Shown: piece after piece, positions 41,001 through 53,000 of the stretch
How the letters are laid out: the number at the start of each line of letters is the position of its first letter
Numbering within the stretch: the first letter of the stretch is position 1
From: Caprimulgus europaeus
Taxonomy: Eukaryota; Chordata; Aves; Caprimulgiformes; Caprimulgidae
Assembly: GCA_907165065.1 (NCBI GenBank)
Contig: OU015523.1
Coordinates: forward strand, 17,793,834 to 17,857,833
Length of the DNA stretch: 64,000 nt
Direction: 5' to 3'
Position numbers and translations under genes: made by a program
Notes under the pieces: model-generated
Told to the model about the DNA's origin: nothing
The model's input: only the letters and a program-made list of their open reading frames with translations
Databases searched by the model: none

Positions 41001-44000
41001 AAAACATATTGAAAGGTTGTGATAGGATGTTTGACCTCCAGGGTACAACATACGCAGAGCGTGTGGAAACACAGTATCAATACGACAGTAATGCATACCT
41101 GAATGGGGTCTGATGTTCACAGGGCTCTATGACCTGAGTGCTGAGTCTGCATTGCTAGCACATGGGCCTCTGGTGCTGGAATGTCTGCCAGTCCCAAGGA
41201 CCCTATGGCATGAAGTGTCAGAGCTCCTTATAACCAGTGTGAACCACTTGATATAGGCCATAGGGTGCTATGGGCTACATACAAAAGGTACATTGAATAG
41301 GTATGGCCATGCCCAGCTCATCCACTCAACAGTTAGACCATGGTAAAGGACAGCATGAGCTCAGAGTTCCTTTCCCCAGCATGCCAAAAGGCGTGTTTAA
41401 ACTTGTACATGAAACCTGTGCCAAAGATGGATCTTGGTTTGTTGACAGAAACAAGCCCAAGCTTAAGCAGTATAAACAGTGATTACTTTACATGTTGTTG
41501 TTTTCCATGGTAGGCTGTCACAAATGAGTTCCTCACAAATATTTATAAACAATATATAAGGTATCTTGTCCAAAAATTCTCTTCTATTCAGACAGCATTA
41601 TCATTGCCTCTGTGTCCTTTAAAATGAGCTAGCTTGTGTGAATATAAAAGTTCCTTATACTGCGTAGTAGTGGTGATATTTTTTTTATTCATTTTTTTCT
41701 TTCACCCATACTGTCTTATTTTTTTGTCCTTTTTTCTTTTTTTTTCTTTCTCCTCCTGTTTTGGGGTTTTCTCCCTGCATTCTGCAGCAGCTGAAAGCAA
41801 AGAATTGTTTCACATCAGTTCAACAGGGATGAATGGGTTTGATTCATATCACAGACATTTACATTTTAAACTATATTTACTTGTTTTCTCTCATTAGGTA
41901 GTCACTCTTTGTCTACCTTGAGGCACTCAGAAAACAAGTCTGAGTTAACAAGAGATGCTTTTTAGACCAGACCTAAATTCCTGCAGTGACAGCCTGGTAA
42001 CTGCAGTTATACAAATCAGATACTTCCCTCACATTTCACACGGTTCCTTTCTCCAAATTTACTTTAAAGCGCAGGATATCATCAACCAAGAAGTTGAAGC
42101 GTGCCCTGTTAGATTGTAACTTAACTCTTTAACTCCATTTTTTCAGGCCTGACTGAACTCAGTGACAGTCCAGTTTCCCTGGAGCTAGAGCGTTGCAAGT
42201 CTCCCACTTCAGGTAAAGGTGATTGGCTTCTCTTCCTGCAGTCTGTATAAGGCATTCATGTCATGCATCGCTGTGTTTCATTAATCCCTGAGAAGTTAAG
42301 TGCATAGTTCCAGTTCCATAGAGAAGAAATTACTGGAGAAGTGCTTATTACATAGCACAATAAAATCTTAAGTCTGTTGACTTAAAGAAAATGTACATGG
42401 TGCATCTTGAGGTGAAGAGTATGAAAACATTTGAATTAACAATATCATGCAGCTATATTTCTATATCCTCCTATTAGAGGCTTATTCCTCTGTTTTCTTA
42501 AAAGGCTTTCTGACTTTTTTTTTTGGTAGGGAGTCCTTATAATTTTATATATGTTATGCATATGTGCACATAGAGAAATTATTTGTAAAAAAGCAATATG
42601 GAGATGGTAAATTTTAAGCATTAGAACCCCCCAGTGCCTAAGTTATGTAATTTACAATGTAAGCATAACCTCAAATAAAAATATTTGCTTATCAGCCACT
42701 ATGACCCAGCAGTGAAAGCTTAGCCATTTAAAAATTTAGAAATGTTTCCTATTTTACCCATAGTCCTTCAGAAGGTGGAGTTCATCTCGTTCCTAGAGAC
42801 TTTTTCTGCAAATGCCTAGTCTGCATTGATCTCTTTAATGTGAGTTCACTGTCTTAAAGATCGTTGCTTAGAGCTGTTTTCTAGTAGCTGACTTTTAAAT
42901 GTGATGAAAAATAAGCAGTTGTAGCTATGATGCATTCATTTTGCTTGTGGTATGCATATCACACTTCTTTTCCTTGTAGTTTGGTAAGTATTGATAGATA
43001 CTTTTCCTTTTTTTTTTTTTTTCCCAATAGTTACAGAATTCCCACAAATATCCTATTCCAATCCTCTGTTCTTATTTCACACATTTTATTTTATTATAAC
43101 AGGTCATATTAATCTTGAATGGAGACCACTAATTAGTAATTTACAAGAAGTTGAAACTAATAAAGGTGTTTCCCTGACACATCAAGAACTAAAACAAAAT
43201 AGCTGATCTGGAATATGTATTTTCTTGTACCGTTTGCCAAATTCTGTAAACGTTGGAATACCAAAGTGAAACAGGCTATAATAATATTGGTATAACACTA
43301 GGTGCTCAAACTCTTGAGCTCAGATAAGCATGATGTAGGCTTTAAGATAAAACATTTGATAACTCAGTATAATTTATTTGTTGTGTGGCTCACTGGGATT
43401 TATCTTTTCAATCTTCTCTTCAGAAAAATACTACAAACTTCCTCTTTCTTTTTACTGAAAACCAGGAGATCACTGACTTGGTAAACATGTGCATGTGCTC
43501 AGTTTTATAGTGATGAGTGACTCCTATAGCACTTACTTTTTCTGCAGTTAACTTAAATTTTTCATTCTGCTATTGATCAAAAATATCTATTTTAGATAAA
43601 TTTAAGATAATTTGCTGCAAAAATTATTCTCCTTTTTCCATTTTGGAGATCATTCCACAGGGAAAACATGGCATATTTCTTAATGTTTCCTATTGTAGCC
43701 CTTCAATGTTGCTTTCCAGACTGTACTGGAGTCTTTAAAATGTGAAATCAGGTGCAATTTTGTAGATGGTAACTACTACTGGAATTAACTGCTATTTAAA
43801 ATAGAAGTTACGTGTACTGTGACTGGGGGGTTTTTTGGTTGGTTGGTTGGGTTTTTTTGCATACCTGCTCTAAAACTGGGTAAAATCTGGTCTAATTATC
43901 TGAAGTACCTGACCTCAAAATGGTGACTTCCGAGAACTTGGGAGTGGAAATACCTGTGCTTATGTGCACGGCCTCCCAGCTACACCAGCCTTTGCCATGG

Positions 44001-47000
44001 CTGACATTTCCTTCTCAGAGAACACAGCTGATTAATCTGCCTAGTTACAGATTTGTCAGACAGGATCCCTCTATTTCCAGTCTTGCCTTTGATCTCTCTA
44101 AAGTCCCTGGCACACAAGCTCCGTGATGGAAGTGGGCTGTACACCGTAGATCCCCATGATATCTGTGTTTGTAAAACCAGTGACCACATACCTCTGCTGA
44201 AGATAGGTCAAGTATTTATCCTTCAGAAATTTAGCAGGAACAGAAAGAACACTTGGCTACCGAGTCAAGTCATTCAAGTTGATGCCTAGTGAAGCTCCTA
44301 CTGGGTGTGACTACATCACCAACTGATGAGGGTGCCAAGACAGAAGGAATAATTTTTGGTTTGTTGCGATTCATTATGGTTGCCAGACCACGTTAACATC
44401 AGTTCTTCTCCTGTCAGTGAAGATCATGCCAGTTACTGGCCCTGAGTATGCACGATGCAGACACAAAATGTAAACTGCTGAAGGAAACTGGTCTGTGTGA
44501 GTAACACTGCACACCTGATGGCATGCTGGTGAGCAACTTCATTCGCAGTTCCATCAGAAGGGGAATGATTTGAGGAACGACACTGATGTGCTTGCATGCA
44601 TACTTTGAGACTCCAAGGTGATGCCTAGGAAGAATCCTTCCAGCACACTAATTACCAGTGTAGACGGTTTTACATCTGAGAGAGCCATTAATAACTTAGA
44701 TTTCACTTCTAAACAGGCCCATAAGAACAGTCCTGATAAAAGCTTCTTGGAGAACTTGAAAAGTCTCCCACCTCCTCATTTCTTGGTCTGATCCTGAATA
44801 TTGCTTAGCCTGCCTGAACCATCTCTATATCTCTGAAAAATGTATTTAGCCTGTAACATCCTACTGCTTGTCAATGTTTTAACCTCTGACTAAGCTCTGC
44901 GGAGCCAGCCTAGGTCAACTCAGTAATTGAGCTTTGTTCTCTTCTCCCCTGCTGCAAATCAAAAGTAGGTGTTCGTGTTCTATCACCAATAGGAGTGCTG
45001 GAGCACTGAGCAAGAGACTCAGTGCTGAAAAATACTCTTTATTTTACATGCAGGCCTGATTTCTAATTCAGTCCAAATCCAACTTCTTCCATAAAGCAAT
45101 ATTTTAAACTTGTTTCACAAGACTGTCTTTTCAGTTGCTCTTCCTGTGCTATTTACTAAAGTGTGATTTTGCAGACAAGGTAACTGAAAAATCAGATTCC
45201 CGTTCTAAATGCCTTTCAGCCTAGAACATGAAATTAAACCGTTTGAAAATTTCTCTGAAATTTACAGCAGACATCAGGAATTTTTAATATCACCAGAATA
45301 TCTTATTCTTACTCATGCATGCCATGTTCTTTCAGTGGAGAAAGTCAAACTGCATTTTACTTGTTGTTTGTGATTTGGAGGTCAAAAGTAAGGGCTTTGT
45401 ACTACATTCACTCTACAATGGCATGTGAGAGCTCAGTAGCTCTAAAACAAAAAAAACCTCTGAGGCCTTGTAAGCATTCATAACGTAAAAAGTGCTACAT
45501 CCAGTGCTGGAGTTAATTACTGTATAATGTATTACAGAACAGTACCAATTCCAGTGAAATCAGGAAAATTTATTCAGGGGCTCTTAGGAATATAATATAT
45601 ATAATATACATAATTATATATGTCCCCTGCTGCTTCAAGCCATTTATATGCAGCTTCATATTGATACAGAGCAAGCACAAGGAAATGCATTTTTGAGAGG
45701 TCATTTAACTTTGTATAAGATGCAATGGGCACATTAGATTTCTTTCAAAGACCAGAAGGAAATAATTTCATCAGTCCATGTATAGGAGAGCGAGTTCTCA
45801 GATGTGTGTTCTAAAATTAATGTGCATTTGTGTTTTTTCTTAAGAAATCAACTTACATTGGGGGATCACATCCAATTTTAAGCCTATAGAAGTTAGAGAA
45901 GTCTATGTAAAGATTTCCACAATTTAATCCCATGAGCTTTGGAGCAGGTCCGTAATAGAAAGATTAAGAGTTTTTATATGTGATTGCTAAGTGCTGCTAT
46001 CCTGATTCATTCCACTGGTTAAATCCATTGGGATTAGGCCCATGCCATGCCAAGCTCCCACTTTCCTACATGAAATATTTTTAAATATCTTTCTTTCAAG
46101 AAAAATATTAAGTTTCCAATAGTTGCTCTTGTTTAACTTGTGGGTAACTGCAAAGTAGCTGAAGAGATTTGACTCAGTTTGGAAATTACATTCATAGGGA
46201 AAACAAGCAAGAAAGTGAAAGTTTCAAAACATTTTGTGTGTGTGGAAAACATAGGCTGTAATTTATTTTGAAACTTGATTATTGATAACTACCAGCACAA
46301 CCATTTCTACTTCTTTATATTAAACTTAAAAGAATGTTTACAAGTCAGAAGGCAAATTAATCATTAAAGATAAGTTAGCTCCTGCACTGTGAATACAGGG
46401 GGCATTTTATCACTTTTTCCGGTACGTGAGGGGTGATCAGGTGAATGATCAGGTGTATTCATGCTTGCTTAAGATCTTGAGAAGGAGTGTGTTTGTAGGG
46501 ATTAGCAAGGAACAGGGTGCAGAATGAGCTGGTGGAACTGGAGACCTGACTTCGAGCTGTGCTGTTTGGCTTGGAGGAAACAGCAAGGGTCGCCCCCATG
46601 CAGCCCATGGTGCATGGCTCAGGGTTCAAGGGGGGCAGCAGCTCCCTATGGACCAGTGAGACAGGAGCTAAGCAAAGGAGCAGGGCAGCTCTGGGGAGGG
46701 TGACTGGGGCCAGGCAGGTCCAGGAGGGCCATGGCCAGACCCAGTCATGGCAGCAATGTGGCAGGAGCTGTGGCTCAGAGCAGAGTGAGAGTTAGGTTCA
46801 GCTTGAAAGTAGCTCCCCTGGGAAGTGCTGCCTAGAGCGCTCTGCCTGAGGCCACCAAATGAAAGGGCTGTCTCTACAGTGGCTCTGAGCCCCAGTAGCC
46901 AACCTCCAGGACCTTACTGTATACCTTATCCAAGTGAGTATCTAAATATTAGGCTCTAAATCCATGGTTTAGCAGAAGGAGACTGATATTGCAAAGTATT

Positions 47001-50000
47001 ACACAGGTAGAACCTGCCTAATAGGAAGAGAGACATATGAAATCACCTTCATCTTGAATAACAGTCACTTCTCTGACTACAGTCCTGCTGTAACAGCTGG
47101 GGGAAACACTCCACCAAATGTCACAGCTACGAGCGCACATTTGTTTGTTGGGTTGTGCCTTGGTGTTTTCATTGCGAGACTGATAGGAACCATATAGCTA
47201 TGAGATAGGGTGTTGTCCAGTCAGGAGACCTGGGTGCTCAGCTTAGCCAGCTGCCAGACCATACCCATTAACTCTCTCTGTGTCTCCTTCTCATCCCATG
47301 GTTCGATAACTGGACTGTTTACACATTAAGCTCTCTTGGGCAAGGCCTGTCTTGCCTTGCCCTCTGCCATTACAATTTCTGCTGGCTGCCTCCAGGATGA
47401 ATGCAACCAAATACTGGTAACAAACACCTCTGCTAGACTCTTGAATCTTTCTACTCTACTTCGTTCTTAAATTAAACTGGTTTTCAAAAGCTCTTTCTCA
47501 GCACAATAGGTTTACATGCATGATCCTCCTTTAAAATAAACGTAGAGATAGTAAAATATGTGATTTAGGTAATAAAAACAAGTTACACAATAATATCCAC
47601 TTTCTGATTGGTTTAATAGTAAAATCTTAGTTTTACCCCCCAAAAAAACCCTAATATACACAGCTTTAATCACAGTAAAGCATGAAAGCAACCAGCTCCT
47701 TTTGTTTTGACCCTCAAAGATGCAGTCTATGGACAGTGGTCCATGTTGTGTTCTAGCACAATCATGTCCTACACCAAAAATTTCCAAATGTGGTGGTGGA
47801 GATGGTGGTAGAGGTAACTCCCAGCCTCCTCAACCACACTTCCTTCATTTCCTTATGCTGCATGTCTCCTTTGTCTTTTAGTCCCCTACTCTATCCCTGT
47901 ACCCATAAACCAACTAATCAACTGTATATTCCTCTTTTTTCCAATCCTCAGTCTCTTCAGTATCCTGAGACTGTTAGTTAGATTGCAGCCCTCAGTATTG
48001 TATGTCTATATTGTCTGTGAGCAGCTGTGGCAGCTCCCAAATCAAGACTCTTTAGAGTCTTTCAGAGGAATCAGAAAGTGCATACTTTGCATGTCCAGTG
48101 TGAGCCTGCACACAAATAGTTGGGAGCTATTTCTGCAGTCTTGCACTTCAGACATATATACCACAATTTGGGAACAGCTGTGGCATATAACTCCAGACAT
48201 GTAATTTCTGTTATACAGAAACACTTGTAACACAGAAATAGAAGAGGTTAAACCACCGCTTTGCAAAGCTTAAAGCCTCCATGATGACAGCACTAATGAA
48301 GCTCCTTAGTGTTAAATACAGCTAGTACCCTGAAATACCCTAATCTAGATCCTAGTCTATTAGTAGTGTCCTACAGTCTTCCTTAGGAATTGGTAATCTC
48401 TTTTCAGAGGGCTGGTTGGGCCAGATGTTGTCCTTTCCTTTAAAAGAGATTATATCACAGGTGGTGCTTCTTTTTCTTTCTTTATGCAAAGCACTGATTT
48501 TCTGGACCAGTATCCTCCATTTACAGCCTGAAAGAGTGTAAATGTGTGACAGCTGCTCAGATAAATGGAGTGTTTTTTAAAGGCTGTTCTGAAAATCAAG
48601 CCGCCCTTTGTGTGAGTGCCTAAAATGGATGTAGGAGCCTAACACTTGGTATCCAAATCAGAGAATTTTCATGTAGTACTGTTAGTGATGTATATTTTGA
48701 TGTTGGGTTGATCTGAAGTCATTTCTTCACCTTGTCCCAAAGCATCCAGTTAAAGTGACAGCTAGAAATGGGTTACTGGAAGGGCTCTGCTGGTTCTACT
48801 GATACCAGAACGTTGCTTAAGAGCCTGAAGGGCTCCCCAGCTCTTCCCTGAAGAAAGAAAGAAAAGCATCTAGTGTAGGTGCCAGCTGGTATTTTCTTCT
48901 GCCACGTTGGAGGCTTTGTAGTTTATGGCACTTTGCAAAAGAATGCAACAGAATTTCTTTTTAGTGGCTCTGTAACTTAAAATGGTAAGTAGCTGTTTGG
49001 GGCATCCTTCTGACCTAAAAGCTTATTAAATAGAAATTAAAAAGGACTTGCTTCTTATGTTGATATGTTCCAGTGTTCCTGTCACTGTGATGCTTACCAC
49101 GTGGCACTTTCTTTAGAAGTACAATAGTTAGCTGACAAATATTTCATTGTTCATTTCTAGTAACAGACAATACATGTGAGGGGTAAAAGCCAGAAAACAA
49201 CGTGAAAAAAATACTGAATGAATGCAAAATGAAAGAACCAGAATGGAAATTAAGTCTTCTGAATAATTAATAAAAGATTTCTTAAGGCATTCTTTTAATA
49301 AATTTAACGCCATTTTGACTGCTACAAGACATGCTTCATTTCAGTTCTCTGGTGTTCATTGTTTAAAAATGTGCTTGTGTGTAAGGAAATTCAAACATTT
49401 TTACACAGAAGCAAAATGATAGTTTTGTTGCATAATTGGAACACAACAGATAATTAAGTCTTCAGTAAATTGAGTGCAATATTTTGATGTCTAGATAACA
49501 CCACATTATATCCTGAAATTGCTGTATTTTGTTTCTGTGCAATCTGTCTTCCTTCCCATAATACTACAATAGTGTGTTCTGTCTCCATTACCTGTACAAT
49601 ATGCCCTCATTTTTTTCAAATGGTATCTTGAGGTATGATGTAATCAGAATTCATAATTTCATTGCACCCTCTTATTAAATTGGCTTCCAAGTGTTTAAAT
49701 ATTTGTGATATGCTGCATAACTAGCATTTGCAATATTTGCCTTAATCTCATTTGTGTTTTTTTTAATCATTCCTGTTATCACAAGGTAAGATATTGCAGC
49801 ACACAGCCAAAGCTGTGAAAAGCACCATTCACTTCTTGAGAGCTGGAGTAATGTTTTTTCCAGTGCTTCTTTGTTCAGTTACATTTATTTTGCTGAATGG
49901 TGTACATGGAAATATTTAAACCATAATTCTGCTTTTATATGCTGATTTTAAAAAAAGTGCTACAAATTTGCAACATGGTATTAACCAGAAGATGGCATGT

Positions 50001-53000
50001 TGTTTTCCCTCACTCCTTTTTCTTTCTTATTAACAACTGCCTTTCTCCTTTTTCTGTTGTTTCAGTCAAAGGATCAAGAAAGTTAAGTCTGCCAACAGAT
50101 CTTAAGACTGATCTTGGTACGGTAGGCGAAAGCCAACAGCTTTAAACTTCCTTACGTTCATTGGCAAAACATTTTACCAACTGATCCATGAGATAACACA
50201 ATAACCTTGGAGGCTTGTCTGAAAAGGCTTTCTAAAAACCACCTATTAACCCATACAGTTCTGTTGGCAGCCCTCAGCATTTTGCTTGTTTAATATTCAT
50301 TTATTTCATGTAGACACATTTTGCCAATCATTACACACTGTGTGTGTAATATTTTATTATGAAAAGGCTCCAGAACTCTTGACACACTTGAGCAACTATA
50401 ACTGGTTGTCAGTGATGTTTATCTCTGCCTACAACACTCAGTGCATGCACTAGTCTATTTTCTTTTTTTAATGTACAGATTCTGTGCCACAACAGTGATA
50501 AGACAGTTGAACCGTGTATATTTTATAGTGTTCCTGAACTTCTGAAAAGTCAGATCAGAAATCAGTCATTTGTGTCTCAGTTCTCTCCTGGAGACTTACC
50601 TCGGTCAACTGTTAAGTATACAGTTTGCTCTAACCTTTTTCTCAACTCTTCATTATTCTTTCAGTGGAAATGCATAGTAAGTGAAAGCAGAAATTTCACC
50701 TCAAAAAACCCAAAATGAAAATTCAACATCTTGTGTAACCTAAAAATGTTTGAGGCAGATTGTGCCCTCTTCAATATCCATGTAAAGGGGATTGCTCCTG
50801 GCATTTGGGTTGGAATGTGTGGTTCACACAAAGATTTTCATAATTGTCTTTAAATATTCTGTCTCAAGAAGTCCTTTCTAGTTTTGCTCTCATGGAAAGT
50901 TTCTTGTGTAAGATCACTGAAAAAGCTGTGTAGCCATGCCTCATTGCTTTGAGTGTCTCTTTAGAGATAGAAATTAAAGTTGGATGACATCTTTGCATAA
51001 TGCAGATGAACTTAATTTCTGTCACTAGGAATCATGTGCATGTATTAATTAACATAGTACTGTTCCCCAAGGCTAAAGTCAGGGGAATAAATATGTCTTC
51101 CACATTATAAGTGACTGAGGAACTTAGTCTTTATCAGAAGCTATTAGCAGTTTTCTAAGTAAATAAATGTTGAAAAATCATTGGCAAATCCAATCCAGAT
51201 TATGCAGATTTCAGTTTACAGTGTGATTTAGTTGAAATAACTTACTCGGTCATTAACAGTGATGTTTGAGAAACTAGGAATGTAGGAATACACCCCAAAA
51301 ACATTTGGAGTGGAAAATTGTAATAATTATAATATTCCAGAAAGGTAAACTGAGATAGACAGCTATAGACCTGTAAAATTAATATTTATCTGTAAATAAA
51401 TGGTCAACTATTAAAAGGGAAAGTGAATGTGTAATCAAAGTATCCACAGAATAGGACCCAAGGCTAAACAATATTCTACAGATCAGACTTCTTTTTGTTA
51501 GTATTATTAAAAACATAGTCTTGAAAGGCACTTAGTGTGAAATAGATTTAGATCTTGAATCATAACACAAGAAAAAGATAAATTTGATGTGTAAAATGCT
51601 CGATTTTTAGGTTTTTAGAAAAGCAAGAAACAAATCAATGTAACTAGAAGTGGTGACAGCTTTACTGTATAATGTAGGAATCAGTATTAAGTTTTGATTC
51701 TGATCTGCATCTTGAAACTGCCAGCTTCTAAAGTCCCATATCAGAGAAAAGAACTGTCTTACTGTCAGCTTTCCTGCAATCTATGCTGGGAGGTGGACAA
51801 TATTGTAAGCATTACCTGGAATATATTGGCAAATTGAAGGCAGATTTATGTTTAAAAAAAAAAAACAAACAAAAAAAAACCCACCACAAAACCCAACATT
51901 CAGAAACAACAACGAAAAGCCCTACCCATAAAGCCCCAAGGACTGGGGAGCAGGACAATTATGTACAAAACAAAAGCTGTAAAAGTTGAAATATTTCAAC
52001 CTGAGAGCATAGGAGGCATGATGATTCATCTTAAGTGTATGATATACAGGGAAGTTTGAAGATCCTATCTGTGATTTGGATTTCAAAAGTAATGTTTCTT
52101 CCTTTCCCTTTATTTACCTGTACTCATTATTTTTTTAAACAATGTAGAACAAGTATAAACTAAAAATTCATTTTAAGAAGGTCTATTTCAACCTTTAAGT
52201 CATCTGCAGAAACTAGTGGAACTCCATTAATTTCAGAAGCTTCATACAGACAGAAAGGTATTATCTAATTGCCACTTAAGCATTGTGTTTGTTGTTACTG
52301 CCACAGTTACTGGGTACTCTGTGCTCATTTTACCAGCAAGCCTGGTGGATTGCTAAGGATAAAGCATGTGGAAGCAGCATGCAGTGTATAAGCTGGCAGT
52401 TACTCAAGGCTAATCAACTGTGGAGGAAAGTTTTAAAAAGAACCCTGAAATAAACCAAAAAAACTTGTTTCAGTTCTCCTTCATGACTGTCTCAGAAGGG
52501 CAGAAGATTCATGTTAATTATTCTAGCCAGTAAAATGGTGTTGAATTATAGACAGCTTAGTGGACAACAGGCTGGGAAAAGCCCCTTTTTCACAATGTGA
52601 GGAGCTAAATAGAAGTAAGAATTCCTGGAAAATGTGATGAATAATGTCTGCATTTAATTTACTTCTGCTCCAAAATGTCCTGGCTACACTGGCAGAGCTC
52701 TTAGAGATTATTTATCCACTGTTTGGCTGTCGACTGAGATTGTACCCATAGTCTGAATATTCAGGGGATAACAACACTCTCTGACCCATGCTCCTTGTAA
52801 AGATATTCAGGTCACCACTTTCAAATGGTGAGATATTGTACATCCATCTCACTGGCTCTGGCTCATAGATTTTTACAGAGTGCTGATACATCGCCTACTC
52901 TCTGCACCGACTGCAGCCAATTGGGAAATACATTAGCATTTGGCAGCTTGCAGCTCTGCTTTCTTCTTAGGATCTGGCTTGTGTAAAGTCTTTGCTTTCA

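Larger units (their letters stand above)
35420..42146 (+). other. 6.7-kb intron after exon m
   Basis: Contains an inverted repeat and paired GCATG motifs close to the exon, a purine-rich stretch that may be an ancient repeat (about 37010-38010), and a T-rich tract (41679-41760). The rest is AT-rich with nothing recognised. The acceptor is 'ccattttttcag'. Confidence 0.8.
42213..50065 (+). other. 7.9-kb intron of the alternative region
   Basis: AT-rich. Contains a T15 run followed by acceptor-like sites and open phase-1 sequence at 43031-43206, an unidentified stretch at 43900-45000, a GC-richer block at 46540-46920, a GGTT run near 43840 and a weak inverted repeat at 48018-48186. The acceptor is 'ctcctttttctgttgtttcag'. 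Confidence 0.75.

Noticed and set aside
41634-41897. 87-codon frame with a strong acceptor ('cattctgcag') before the Ala-Glu-Ser-Lys segment
   Set aside because: Phase 1 is open but reaches a stop at 41895-41897 before any good donor, and half the frame is a T-rich tract.
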